Below, piece by piece: positions 36,903 to 46,718 of a stretch of 64,000 bases of DNA. The position numbers and the translations under genes are program-made. Within the stretch, counting starts at the first letter, position 1; the number at the start of each line of letters is the position of its first letter. The notes beneath the pieces are model-generated. The model was not told where the DNA came from. It made no database searches and was given only the letters and a program-made list of their open reading frames with translations. Source of the stretch: Pseudothauera rhizosphaerae (GTDB lineage: Bacteria; Pseudomonadota; Gammaproteobacteria; Burkholderiales; Rhodocyclaceae); NCBI RefSeq assembly GCF_004801305.1, contig NZ_SSOD01000023.1:1-64000 (forward strand), in the 5' to 3' direction.

Positions 36903-38801
36903 ATGAAGGCACTGAAGATCGGCTTGCTCGCCCTGCTCGCAATCGTGGTCCTGGTGGTCGGCGTGGCGGTGTTCCTCGTCGCCACCTTCGACGCCAACCG
37001 GCACAAGGAAACCCTGGTCGAACTGGTGCGCGAGAAATCCGGGCGCGAACTGAAGATCGGCGGCGACGTGGGCCTGGCCCTGTTCCCCCGCCTGGCGGTG
37101 ACCGCCGCCGGCCTGAACCTGACCGACCCGGACGGCAAGACGCCCTTCGCCGCCATCGATGAAGTGGAACTCGCCGTGCAGGTGCTGCCCCTGCTGAAGG
37201 GCGCCGTCGAGGTGGACCGGGTGCGCGTTATCCGTCCCGAACTGAACTACCGCCGGCTGGCCGACGGGCGCAGCAACATCGACGACCTGACCGGCGCCAC
37301 GGCGGCCGGTGGTGCGGACAAGGGCGGCGATGGCGGGAAATCCGCCGGGGCGGGCGGGGATCTCGCCCTCGACATCCGCGGCGTGGAACTGGTCGATGCG
37401 CGGGTCAAGGTGGACGACGCCCAGGGCGGGCTCAAGGGCGAGGTCAGCGGCCTCAACCTGACCCTGGGCCGTTTTGCCCCCGCCACGCCGGCGCCGCTGG
37501 CCTTCTCCACCGCCTTCGCCTTCACCCAGCCCGCCCTGCGCGGCAAGCTGGACCTGACCACCAGCCTGTTCGTGGACGCCGGGCAGGCCGCCCTGCGCGA
37601 CCTGACGCTCGACCTGGCCCTGCAGCCGGCCGCCACCGCGCCGATCCAGCTCGCCCTGAAGGGTGAAGTCGCCCATGGACTCGCCGACGGCAGCACCCAC
37701 GCGCAAGTCACCGGCAAGCTGGATGACAGCAAGCTCGAAGGGCGGGTGGACGCCGTCGCCGGACAGCCGCTGAAGTTCGAGTTCAAGCTCGACCGCCTGG
37801 ACGTGGACCGCTACACCGCCGGCCAGCCAGCCTCGCAACCGGTCGCCGCGGCCCCGGCCGCCAAGCCTGCGGCCGGTGCGGGCGACGCCCAGCCGGTGGA
37901 CCTGTCCTTCGCCGCCATGCCGCCCCTCGAAGGCAGGCTGGAGGTCGGCGAACTGCGGGCTGCCGGTCTCAGCCTCAGTGCGCTGTCCGCCAGCCTCAAG
38001 GGCGACGGGCGCACCCTCGCCGTGGCGCCGCTGACGGCGAGCGGCTACGGCGGCACGCTGCAGGGCGAGGTGCGCATCGACAGCCAGGCGCGGCGCGTGC
38101 AGACGCGGCAGACCTACGCCGACATCCAGGTCGGCCCGCTGCTGCGCGACCTGTCCGGCAAGGACACGCTGGAGGGCCGTGGGCGCCTGCAGTTCGACCT
38201 GGACACGCGCGGGCGCACCGTGGGCGAACTCAAGCGCGCGCTGGCCGGCACTGCCGCGCTGAACCTGCGCGACGGCGCGGTGAAGGGCTACAACATCGGC
38301 CAGATCCTGCGCGACGGCCAGGCCCTGCTGGGTGGCAAGCGCGACGAGGCCCACCAGTTCCGCAGCACCGAACAGACCGACTTCAGCGCCCTGGACGCCA
38401 CCTTCCGCATCGCCGGCGGCGTCGCGCGCAACGACGACCTCGCGATGCAGAGCCCGCTGCTGCGGCTGGGCGGCGCGGGTCTTGTGGATATCGGCGCCAA
38501 CCGCATCGACTACACCCTGCGCGCCACCGTGGTACCCACGGCGGAGGGCCAGGGCGGCGCCGGGCTGGACAAGCTCGCCGGACTCACCGTGCCGGTGCGC
38601 ATCACCGGGCCGCTGGAAGGACCGTCGCCCCAGGTGCAGTGGTCCGCGGTGGCGGGCCAGGCGGCACGCAGTGCCATCGCCGAGCGCCTGGAGAAAAAGC
38701 TCGGCGGCAGCGGCGAGAGTGGCAAGGACGGCACTGCGGCCAAGCCCGAGGATGCGCTGAAGGAAGAACTGGGGCGGCGCCTCAAGGGCCTGCTGCGCTG
38801 A
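36903..38801 (+). CDS. AsmA-family protein
   Basis: 632-aa inner-membrane-anchored periplasmic protein. One N-terminal helix (IGLLALLAIVVLVVGVAVFLVATF) precedes an AsmA domain (HKETLVELVREKSGRELKIGGDVG). The C-terminal AsmA_2 region includes LRDGAVKGYNIGQILRDGQALL. Low-complexity Ala/Gly linkers lie near 135-150 and 310-325. Relatives (AsmA, YhjG) affect outer-membrane assembly and lipid traffic. GGAG precedes the ATG. A REPIN-like element follows the stop. Confidence 0.92.
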   Translation: MKALKIGLLALLAIVVLVVGVAVFLVATFDANRHKETLVELVREKSGRELKIGGDVGLALFPRLAVTAAGLNLTDPDGKTPFAAIDEVELAVQVLPLLKGAVEVDRVRVIRPELNYRRLADGRSNIDDLTGATAAGGADKGGDGGKSAGAGGDLALDIRGVELVDARVKVDDAQGGLKGEVSGLNLTLGRFAPATPAPLAFSTAFAFTQPALRGKLDLTTSLFVDAGQAALRDLTLDLALQPAATAPIQLALKGEVAHGLADGSTHAQVTGKLDDSKLEGRVDAVAGQPLKFEFKLDRLDVDRYTAGQPASQPVAAAPAAKPAAGAGDAQPVDLSFAAMPPLEGRLEVGELRAAGLSLSALSASLKGDGRTLAVAPLTASGYGGTLQGEVRIDSQARRVQTRQTYADIQVGPLLRDLSGKDTLEGRGRLQFDLDTRGRTVGELKRALAGTAALNLRDGAVKGYNIGQILRDGQALLGGKRDEAHQFRSTEQTDFSALDATFRIAGGVARNDDLAMQSPLLRLGGAGLVDIGANRIDYTLRATVVPTAEGQGGAGLDKLAGLTVPVRITGPLEGPSPQVQWSAVAGQAARSAIAERLEKKLGGSGESGKDGTAAKPEDALKEELGRRLKGLLR

Positions 38802-38827
38802 ATTCCCCTTGCGCGGATCGGCACGCG

Positions 38828-38900
38828 TGGGAGCGGGCTTGCCCGCGATAGGGCGGTTCCGGGTGCAAAGGACGCCGCATCGCGGGCAAGCCCGCTCCCA
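38828..38900 (+). repeat. REPIN-like palindromic doublet, copy 2
   Basis: A 22-bp arm at 38828-38849 (TGGGAGCGGGCTTGCCCGCG plus AT) is exactly inverted at 38879-38900, with a 29-bp spacer. The spacer carries GTTCCGGGTGCAAAGGACG, which matches the reverse-complemented spacer of the element at 105-167. It lies between convergent genes (AsmA stop at 38801, sigma-54 activator stop at 38976) and may stop transcription both ways. Confidence 0.85.
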
Positions 38901-38975
38901 CCCGCAGCCGAGCAGCATGCCGCCGTTCCGCAGGCCCCCGCCGCAGTTGTCGTACCCGCGCGGCCTCCCGGCCGC

Positions 38976-40376
38976 TCAGCACCAGGTAGCGCCGAAATCC
39001 GCGTCGTCGTTGGGATGGCGGAACAGTTCCGCGTTCAGGCCGTTGCGCTGCAGCAGGCGGTAGAACTCGGTGCGGTTGCGCCCGGCCAGGCGCGCGGCGT
39101 CCGTGACCTTGCCGCCGGTGAGCTTGAGCAGGCCCACCAGGTAGTCGCGCTCGAAGTGCTGTTTGGCCTCGACGTAGTTCAGCGACACCGCGCCGTGGCG
39201 CTGCAGCGCGCGCTGCACCAGGGCGCGGGTGATCAGCGGCGTGGTGCTCAGCGCGCAGGCCTGTTCCACCACGTTCTGCAACTGGCGCAGATTGCCCGGC
39301 CAGGCGGCGGTGGCCAGCAGTTCCAGCGCGTCGGGCGCGAAGGCGCGGCACTGCCGGCCGTAGCGCTGCGCGGCCTGGGCGAGGAAGTAGGCTGCGAGCA
39401 GCGGAATGTCCTCGCGCCGCTCGTCGAGCGCCGGCAGGTGCAGGCCGACCACGTTGAGGCGGTAGTACAGATCCTCGCGGAAGCGTCCTTCCACCAGGGC
39501 GCGGTCCAGGTCGCGGTGGGTGGCCGACAGGATGCGCACGTCCACCGCTTCGGAGGCCGTGGCGCCCACCGGCCTCACCGCGCGTTCCTGCAGCACGCGC
39601 AGCAGCTTGACCTGCAGCGCGAGCGGCATGTCGCCGATCTCGTCCAGGAACAGCGTGCCGCCGTGGGCATGGCGGAACAGGCCGCGCTGATCCGAGACCG
39701 CGCCGGTGAAGGCGCCGCGGCGGTGGCCGAAGAGCTCCGATTCCAGCAACTGTTCGGGAATGGCGCCGCAGTTGATCGCCACGAAGGGGCCGGCGGCGCG
39801 CGGGCTGGCGCGGTGGATGGCGCGCGCCAGCAGTTCCTTGCCGGTGCCGCTGTCGCCGCGGATCAGCACGCTGGCCTCGGTGGCCGCCACCAGGCGGGCT
39901 TCTTCGAGCAGGCGCTCCATGCGCGTGCTGCGGCTGACGATGCCGGCGCGCCAGCCGGAATCCGCCGGCGCCTGGGAGGTGCCGGTGCCGGCCCAGCGCA
40001 GGGCGTGTTCCACGTGCTGCAGCAGAATCTGGCCCTGCACCGGTTGCGGCAGATAGGCGGCAGCGCCGCGCGAAATCGCCTCCACCGCTTCGGCGATGCT
40101 GCCGGGCACGGCGAGCAGGATGACGGGCAGGGCGGGGCGCTGCGTGCGCACGCGGTCGAACAGGTCGAGGCCGGTGCCGTCGGACAGGCTGGACGCGGCG
40201 ATCACCAGGTCGCACGGCTGCGCGGCGAGCAGCGCATGCGCCGCGGTCGCGCTGTCCGCCTGGCTGACGCGGTAGCCGTGCGCGCGCAACGGCGCGGCGA
40301 GGTCTCCCAAGGGCGGCAGACCGCCGTCGACCAGCAGCAGGTGTGCGGGTTGCGGGCTGTAGGGCGTGGCGGTCAT
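38976..40376 (-). CDS. Sigma-54-dependent activator with degenerate receiver domain
   Basis: 466 aa. The N-terminus (about 12-125) is a response-regulator fold closest to GlrR in pattern, but the phosphoacceptor Asp position is Ala61 ([15 protein letters not shown]), the Thr position is Ala89 and the conserved Lys is Gln111 (YLPQPV). The AAA+ domain follows, with Walker A GDSGTGKE, the sigma-54 contact loop [13 protein letters not shown] and Walker [13 protein letters not shown] Fis-type HTH ([20 protein letters not shown]) ends it. The ATG at 40376 is used. No kinase gene is adjacent. It is divergent from a bactofilin gene with a sigma-54 promoter, the likely target. Confidence 0.92.
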   Translation of the reverse strand: MTATPYSPQPAHLLLVDGGLPPLGDLAAPLRAHGYRVSQADSATAAHALLAAQPCDLVIAASSLSDGTGLDLFDRVRTQRPALPVILLAVPGSIAEAVEAISRGAAAYLPQPVQGQILLQHVEHALRWAGTGTSQAPADSGWRAGIVSRSTRMERLLEEARLVAATEASVLIRGDSGTGKELLARAIHRASPRAAGPFVAINCGAIPEQLLESELFGHRRGAFTGAVSDQRGLFRHAHGGTLFLDEIGDMPLALQVKLLRVLQERAVRPVGATASEAVDVRILSATHRDLDRALVEGRFREDLYYRLNVVGLHLPALDERREDIPLLAAYFLAQAAQRYGRQCRAFAPDALELLATAAWPGNLRQLQNVVEQACALSTTPLITRALVQRALQRHGAVSLNYVEAKQHFERDYLVGLLKLTGGKVTDAARLAGRNRTEFYRLLQRNGLNAELFRHPNDDADFGATWC

Positions 40377-40470
40377 CGGTGCGGGAGTGTGTGCGAAGGC
40401 GTCGGTGGGCGGCGGGGGATGCGAAGCAGTGTAGGGGGCGCATCGGGGCGGCTCGGTAAGCAAGTGCAAG

Positions 40471-40485
40471 GCGATGTTTCATCGC
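40471..40485. promoter_or_regulatory. Candidate activator-binding dyad
   Basis: GCGATG-TTT-CATCGC is a perfect 6-bp inverted repeat about 180 bp upstream of the sigma-54 promoter, an expected distance for an enhancer-like site of a Fis-type activator. Confidence 0.5.
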
Positions 40486-40653
40486 GGCACGGTGTCGGCA
40501 TTTGGCGACGGCATATAGGTTGAATAATTTCAATAGCTTATGTTGAATTGTTGATGTTGATTGTCTGTCGGCGACGACGTTTTTGCTGCCTGAATGTCGT
40601 TTTGCCGCCGATGTATTTGCGCAAAACCATGAATGCAAAGGATGTTTTCCGGA

Positions 40654-40669
40654 TGGCACGGCGCTTGCC
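40654..40669 (+). promoter_or_regulatory. Sigma-54 promoter of the bactofilin gene
   Basis: TGGCACG-GCGC-TTGCC has GG (40655-40656) and GC (40667-40668) separated by exactly 10 bp, and the -24 half is fully consensus. The ATG of the bactofilin gene is 59 bp downstream. Confidence 0.9.
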
Positions 40670-40727
40670 ATGGCGCGGTAGTTCGCGGCGCCGTTCCGGA
40701 GCGCCGGACGCACCATCAGGAGAGACC

Positions 40728-41309
40728 ATGTTCAACAAACCCGCCCTGTTCCCCAAGACCCCCGAACCCCAGGGTGTGCGCAGTGCGCGCAGCACGTCTA
40801 CGGCCGCTACCGGCAGCGTCCCGGTGCAGCCGCTTTCCCAATCCGCCAGCAGCGTGCACAAGGAGACGCTGGCTCAGTCCGCGGCCGAGGACCGGAAGGG
40901 CGCCGAGGCGCAACTGCCCGAGGGCGGCAACCGCCTGATCGTCGGCCCGGAGGTGAAGCTGAAGGGTGCCGAGATCCTCGACTGCGACACCCTGGTGGTG
41001 GAAGGGCGGGTCGAGGCGACCATGGACAGCCGGGTCATCCGCATCGCGGAAAACGGCGCCTTCTCCGGCACGGTGGGCATCGACGTGGCCGAAATCCACG
41101 GCCGCTTCGACGGCGAACTGACCGCGCGCAAGCAGCTCATCGTGCATGCCACCGGGCGGGTGAGCGGCAAGATCCGCTACGGCAAGATCCTCATCGAGGA
41201 GGGCGGCGAGATTTCGGGCGACGTGCAGTCGCTGTCGTCCGCGCAGGAGGGTTCGCGGACGGCGGAACGTGAACCGGCTGCGCCGCGGGTGGTAGCCGCC
41301 GCCGGCTGA
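40728..41309 (+). CDS. Bactofilin family cytoskeletal protein
   Basis: 193-aa polymer-forming protein. The central DUF583 beta-helix (about 65-165) is clear: NRLIVGPEVKLKGAEILDCDTLVVEGRVEA, then repeated strands with GTVGIDVAEIHGRFDGELTA and GRVSGKIRYGKILIEEGGEI. Disordered tails flank it (Ser/Thr/Gln-rich N-terminus, Ala/Glu-rich C-terminus), as in other bactofilins. Family roles include cell shape, polar localisation, stalk or flagellar placement. AGGAGA precedes the ATG. Expression should require RpoN and the divergent activator. Confidence 0.94.
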   Translation: MFNKPALFPKTPEPQGVRSARSTSTAATGSVPVQPLSQSASSVHKETLAQSAAEDRKGAEAQLPEGGNRLIVGPEVKLKGAEILDCDTLVVEGRVEATMDSRVIRIAENGAFSGTVGIDVAEIHGRFDGELTARKQLIVHATGRVSGKIRYGKILIEEGGEISGDVQSLSSAQEGSRTAEREPAAPRVVAAAG

Positions 41310-41321
41310 GGCCGTCCCGTT

Positions 41322-41350
41322 CCGGATGGCGGTCTGCGGCCGCCATCCGG
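41322..41350 (+). terminator. Terminator-like hairpin after the bactofilin gene
   Basis: CCGGATGGCGG (41322-41332) and its exact inverse (41340-41350) form an 11-bp stem with a 7-base loop 13 bp after the stop. A pyrimidine-rich tract (CTTCCCCTTCCTCC) follows. Confidence 0.65.
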
Positions 41351-41556
41351 GGCCTGCTTCCCCTTCCTCCCGGCGCCTCCCCGCGCGCCTGCCGCAGTTC
41401 CTTCCCTTCCCGCACCGGTCTTCGCAGGCCGGCGACCGATCCCGACCGCCGCAAGGCGGTGTCGGCGTTTCGGCCGTGCCCGGACCCGTCCCGCACGGCC
41501 GTGGACGCATGTCCGATCCGGGCCTGCGGGCCGGCATGTCCGCCCGATTGTTGCAG

Positions 41557-41590
41557 CGCAAACAACTTTCTTGCGCGGGCAAACAAAAAA
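41557..41590 (+). promoter_or_regulatory. Siderophore regulator box 1 (upstream of exporter)
   Basis: This 34-bp stretch is 31/34 identical to 54048-54081. It contains two direct GCAAACA units about 20 bp apart (CGCAAACA near 41557 and GGCAAACAAAAAA at 41578-41590), separated by CTTTCTTGC. Direct repeats on one helix face suit an AraC-type activator; the AraC-type gene at 53022 is the obvious candidate. The box ends 15 bp before the -10 (41606), so the activator would sit over the -35 region. Confidence 0.75.
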
Positions 41591-41605
41591 TCCGCCGCGG
41601 CTTCC

Positions 41606-41611
41606 TACACT
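41606..41611 (+). promoter_or_regulatory. -10 element of the exporter/biosynthesis operon
   Basis: TACACT lies 15 bp after the activator box, the same spacing as GATACT at 54097. No consensus -35 is present, which fits activator dependence. Confidence 0.55.
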
Positions 41612-41624
41612 GCATGGTCATAAA

Positions 41625-41647
41625 TGAGAACGATTGTCAGTATCGTT
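41625..41647 (+). promoter_or_regulatory. Fur-box-like operator of the exporter/biosynthesis operon
   Basis: TGAGAACGATTGTCA (41625-41639) matches 11 of 14 defined positions of the Fur 7-1-7 motif TGATAAT-N-ATTATCA. An overlapping dyad AACGAT-N7-ATCGTT spans 41629-41647. It lies just downstream of the predicted -10, where Fur would block transcription under iron sufficiency. Confidence 0.75.
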
Positions 41648-41706
41648 AAGCTGGCCACGGACGGCCGGCGAGCGATCGGCACCGGACGAGCACAAGGACC
41701 CCGCAG

Positions 41707-42942
41707 ATGGAAATCGCCGCAACAGCCGCAGCGCAAGAAACGCACCGCACGGGCCGGCAGGAACGCTGGCTGGTGTTCGCCCTGGCGGGCATCCAGTTCT
41801 CCCACATCCTCGACTTCATGGTCGTGATGCCGCTCGGGCCGGTGCTCATGGAGGCGCTGGCCATCGACGCGCGGCAGTTCGCCCTGCTGGTGTCCATCTA
41901 TACGCTGGCGGCCGCGGGCAGCGGGCTGGCGGCCGCCGGCTTCATCGACCTGTTCGGCCGCAAGGGCCTGCTGCTGGGCCTGTTCGCCCTGTTCTGCCTC
42001 GCCACGCTGGCTTGCGGGCTGGCGCCCGATTACTCGACCCTGCTGCTCGCCCGCGCCCTGGCCGGCGCCTTCGGCGGGGTGCTGGCGGCCATGCTGCAGA
42101 CCGTGATCGGCGACGCCATCCCCTTCGAGCGGCGCGCGCGGGCCAGCGGCGCGGTGATGGCGGCCACCTCCCTGGCCGGTGTGCTGGGCGTGCCGCTCTC
42201 CCTGCTGGTGGCCGCCACCTTCGGCTGGCAGTGGCCCTTCGTGGCCATCGCGGCGGTGGCGGCGCTGTTCTGGGCGCTCGCCGCGCGCCACGTGCCGCGC
42301 CTGCCGCGCCATCCGGCGGGGCCGCGGCCCTTTGCGGGCATGGCGGCCGTGCTGCGCGAGCGCAACCACTGGGTGGCGCTGCTGTTCATGGCCCTGGGCG
42401 CGTTCTCCACCTTCACGGTGATGCCTTATCTCACCCTCCACCTCGTCCGCAACGTCGGGCTCGGCGTAGGGGACATGCCGCTGATCTACGCGCTGGGCGG
42501 CCTGGGCGGCTTCCTGGGGGCGCGCTGGATCGGCGGGCTGGCCGACCGCGCGGGCAAGGCGCGCATCTACCGCCTGGCCGGCTTGCTGTCGATCCCGGCC
42601 ATCCTGCTGCAGACCCATCTGCCGGCGCTCGCCCTGGGCTGGGTGCTGCCCTGCGCCATGGTCTTTCTGACCCTGATGCCGGCGCGCGCGGTGCCGGCGA
42701 TGGCGATTGCCATCTCGGCGGTGCCGCCGCCCGTGCGCGGCACCTTCCTGTCCCTCAGCGCGGCGGTCCAGCAACTGGCCTGCAGCGCCGCCGCCTACGC
42801 GGGCGGCCTGCTGATCGCCGAGGCGGCCGACGGCACCCTGAGCGGCTACGGCACGGCCGGCTGGCTGGCGGCGGCGCTGACCGGGGCCACGGTGCTGCTG
42901 GCGGGACGGATACGGATGCATGTCCGGCCGCCCGGCGCCTGA
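41707..42942 (+). CDS. MFS exporter, probable siderophore export
   Basis: 411-aa inner-membrane transporter with about twelve helices. The motif GFIDLFGRKGLLLG between TM2 and TM3 is the MFS motif A, and FSHILDFMVVMPLGP opens TM1 as in drug/siderophore exporters such as AlcS and CsbX-type proteins. It is the first gene behind the Fur box and activator box, and 49 bp before entC, so export of the catecholate made by the operon is the likely job. Confidence 0.88.
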   Translation: MEIAATAAAQETHRTGRQERWLVFALAGIQFSHILDFMVVMPLGPVLMEALAIDARQFALLVSIYTLAAAGSGLAAAGFIDLFGRKGLLLGLFALFCLATLACGLAPDYSTLLLARALAGAFGGVLAAMLQTVIGDAIPFERRARASGAVMAATSLAGVLGVPLSLLVAATFGWQWPFVAIAAVAALFWALAARHVPRLPRHPAGPRPFAGMAAVLRERNHWVALLFMALGAFSTFTVMPYLTLHLVRNVGLGVGDMPLIYALGGLGGFLGARWIGGLADRAGKARIYRLAGLLSIPAILLQTHLPALALGWVLPCAMVFLTLMPARAVPAMAIAISAVPPPVRGTFLSLSAAVQQLACSAAAYAGGLLIAEAADGTLSGYGTAGWLAAALTGATVLLAGRIRMHVRPPGA

Positions 42943-42991
42943 GCACGGCGCCGGGTGGATTCGATAGTCGTTGAACTGCGGAGGCAGACCC

Positions 42992-44196
42992 ATGAATGAT
43001 GTGATCAGAGGCGTGACCGACGCGCGCGCCCGGCTCCTGCTGGAGGATTACCGCGCCGAAGACCCGTTCTTCTTCGCCACGGCCGAGCACACCCTGCTGG
43101 CGCGGGGCTGCTACGCCACGGTGCCGCCGGCCGGCGATCTGGTGGAACTCAGCCAGGTGGTGGACGAGCAGTTGCAGGCCGCGCGGCGCAACGGACATCC
43201 GAACCCGATCGTGGTCGGCGCCGTCCCCTTCGACGCGCGCAGGCCGGCGTGCCTGTCGATTCCGCGCGAAGTCTCCTTCGCCGGGCCCCTGGAGCGCGGC
43301 CGTGCGGCCACATGGCGGCCGGAGCGCTACGAGGTGCGCCCGGAGCCCGAGCCCCAGGCCTATGCCGACGCGGTGGCCGAGGCGGTGCGCCGGATCAGGG
43401 CCGGCGGGCTGACCAAGGTGGTGCTGGCACGCACGCTGGCGCTCACCGGCGGCGAGGCCGTGGACGTGCCCGGCCTGCTCGAACGGCTGGCGCAGCGCAA
43501 TACCCACGGCTACACCTTTGCCGCCCGCCTGGGGGGCGAGGGGGGCGAGGGCGACGACGGGGCCGCCGCCACCCTCGTCGGCGCCAGCCCGGAACTGCTG
43601 GTCAGCCGCCGCGGCCTGCTGGTGCGCTCCAATCCCCTCGCCGGCTCGGCCGCGCGCAGCGGCGACGCGGCCGAGGACGCCCGCCGCGGGCAGGCCCTGC
43701 TGGGCTCGGCCAAGGACCTGCACGAACACAAGGTGGTGGCCGACGCGGTGGCGGCGGGGCTGCGCCCCCACTGCCGCAGGCTCGCAGCGCCGGCGGCGCC
43801 GGCGCTGCTGCACACCGCCACCATGCTGCATCTCTCCAGCGACATCCGCGGCGAACTGGCCGAACCGGCCGCCAACACGCTGCGGCTCGCCGCCAGCCTG
43901 CACCCCACGCCCGCGGTATGCGGCCATCCGGGCGCCGCGGCCTTCGATCTGATCGGCCGCCTCGACGCCTTCGACCGCGGCTTCTACGCCGGCCTGGTGG
44001 GCTGGTGCGACGCTGACGGCAACGGCGAATGGGTGGTGGCGCTGCGCTGCGCCGAGGTACAGGGCAAGCGCATGCGCCTCTTTGCCGGCGCCGGCATCGT
44101 CGCCGATTCCGATCCCCACAGCGAAGTGGCCGAGACCGGCGCCAAGTTCAGGACCATGCTCAACGCCATCGGCCACGTCCCGGAAGGAGCGCTGTG

Positions 44197-44197
<1 letters not shown>
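42992..44197 (+). CDS. entC: Isochorismate synthase
   Basis: 401-aa enzyme that converts chorismate to isochorismate, the first step to 2,3-dihydroxybenzoate. The chorismate-binding domain shows [57 protein letters not shown] and [12 protein letters not shown]. The latter half is very close to EntC/DhbC. The ATG at 42992 has GGAGG eight bases upstream. The stop overlaps the entE start (TGATG). Confidence 0.95.
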
Positions 44198-45810
<1,613 letters not shown>

Positions 45811-45842
45811 CCCGGCACCCAACCCGACCCACGGAGCAAGAC

Positions 45843-46718
45843 ATGGCCATACCCAAGATCGCCTCCTACCCCATGCCCGCCCAGGGCTGGAACAACCGCG
45901 TGCTGTGGCAGCCGGAGGCCCGCCGCGCGGCGCTGCTGGTGCACGACATGCAGGACTACTTTCTCGACTTCTACGACCGCGAGCGCGCGCCGGTCCCGGA
46001 ACTGCTCGCCAACGTCCGCCGGCTGCTCGACCTCGCCCGTGAACTGGGCATGCCGGTGATCTACACCGCCCAGTCGCCGGCCCAGACCCCGGCCGAGCGC
46101 GGGCTGCTGCAGGACATGTGGGGGCCGGGCCTGACCGCCCGGCCGCAGCGCAAGGACATTGCCGCCGAACTGGCGCCCCAGCCCCAGGACGTGGTCCTCG
46201 ACAAGTGGCGCTACAGCGCCTTCCAGCGCTCCCCCCTGCTCGAACTGCTGCGCGGCCAGGGGCGCGACCAGTTGATCGTGTGCGGCATCTACGCTCACAT
46301 CGGCTGCATGGCGACCGCCTGCGAAGCCTTCATGAGCGACATCCAGCCCTTCTTCGCCGCCGACGCCCTGGCCGACTTCTCCGCCCAGGAGCACGAAATG
46401 GCGCTGCGCTACGTCTCCCAGCGCTGCGGGGTGACGCTCCCCACCCAGGCCCTGGTGGACGGACTGCGTCCCCGCCTGCCGGCATCGCCCGGAGAACTCC
46501 GGCAGATCGTCGCCGACAGCCTCAAGATCGCCGCGGCGGACCCGGGCGAGGATGAAAGCCTGCTCGACTGGGGGCTGGACTCGATCCGCATCATGGCGCT
46601 GCTGGAGACCTGGCGCCGGGCCGGGCTGGACGTGGACTTCATGGCCCTGGCCGGGCAGCCCACGCTGGCGGCCTGGTGGGCGCTGCTGAACCGGCGCGAG
46701 GCGGAGGTGTGCGCATGA
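45843..46718 (+). CDS. entB: Isochorismatase with aryl carrier domain
   Basis: 291-aa bifunctional protein. The N-terminal isochorismatase (about 1-210) has ALLVHDMQDYFLDFY with the catalytic Asp and VCGIYAHIGCMATACEAFM. The C-terminal aryl carrier domain (about 215-285) has its phosphopantetheine Ser at about 247 in LLDWGLDSIRIMAL. It makes 2,3-dihydro-dihydroxybenzoate and then presents the activated acyl group to the NRPS. GGAG precedes the ATG. Its stop overlaps the esterase ATG by 4 bp. Confidence 0.96.
   Translation: MAIPKIASYPMPAQGWNNRVLWQPEARRAALLVHDMQDYFLDFYDRERAPVPELLANVRRLLDLARELGMPVIYTAQSPAQTPAERGLLQDMWGPGLTARPQRKDIAAELAPQPQDVVLDKWRYSAFQRSPLLELLRGQGRDQLIVCGIYAHIGCMATACEAFMSDIQPFFAADALADFSAQEHEMALRYVSQRCGVTLPTQALVDGLRPRLPASPGELRQIVADSLKIAAADPGEDESLLDWGLDSIRIMALLETWRRAGLDVDFMALAGQPTLAAWWALLNRREAEVCA

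Larger units (their letters stand above)
40377..40727. other. Divergent regulatory region, activator/bactofilin
   Basis: This 351-bp gap holds a perfect dyad (40471-40485), an unusually AT-rich stretch (about 40515-40565) containing TTGAA-TAAT-TTCAA at 40520-40533, and a sigma-54 promoter (40654-40669). The order dyad, AT-rich bend, -24/-12 is the standard layout of activator site, IHF-type bend and sigma-54 promoter. Confidence 0.75.
41310..41706. other. Intergenic region between bactofilin and siderophore genes
   Basis: 397 bp without a convincing gene. From left to right it contains a terminator-like hairpin (41322-41350), an anonymous stretch rich in C and T (41351-41550), the 34-bp activator box, a -10 element and a Fur-box-like palindrome, each listed separately. 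Confidence 0.75.
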
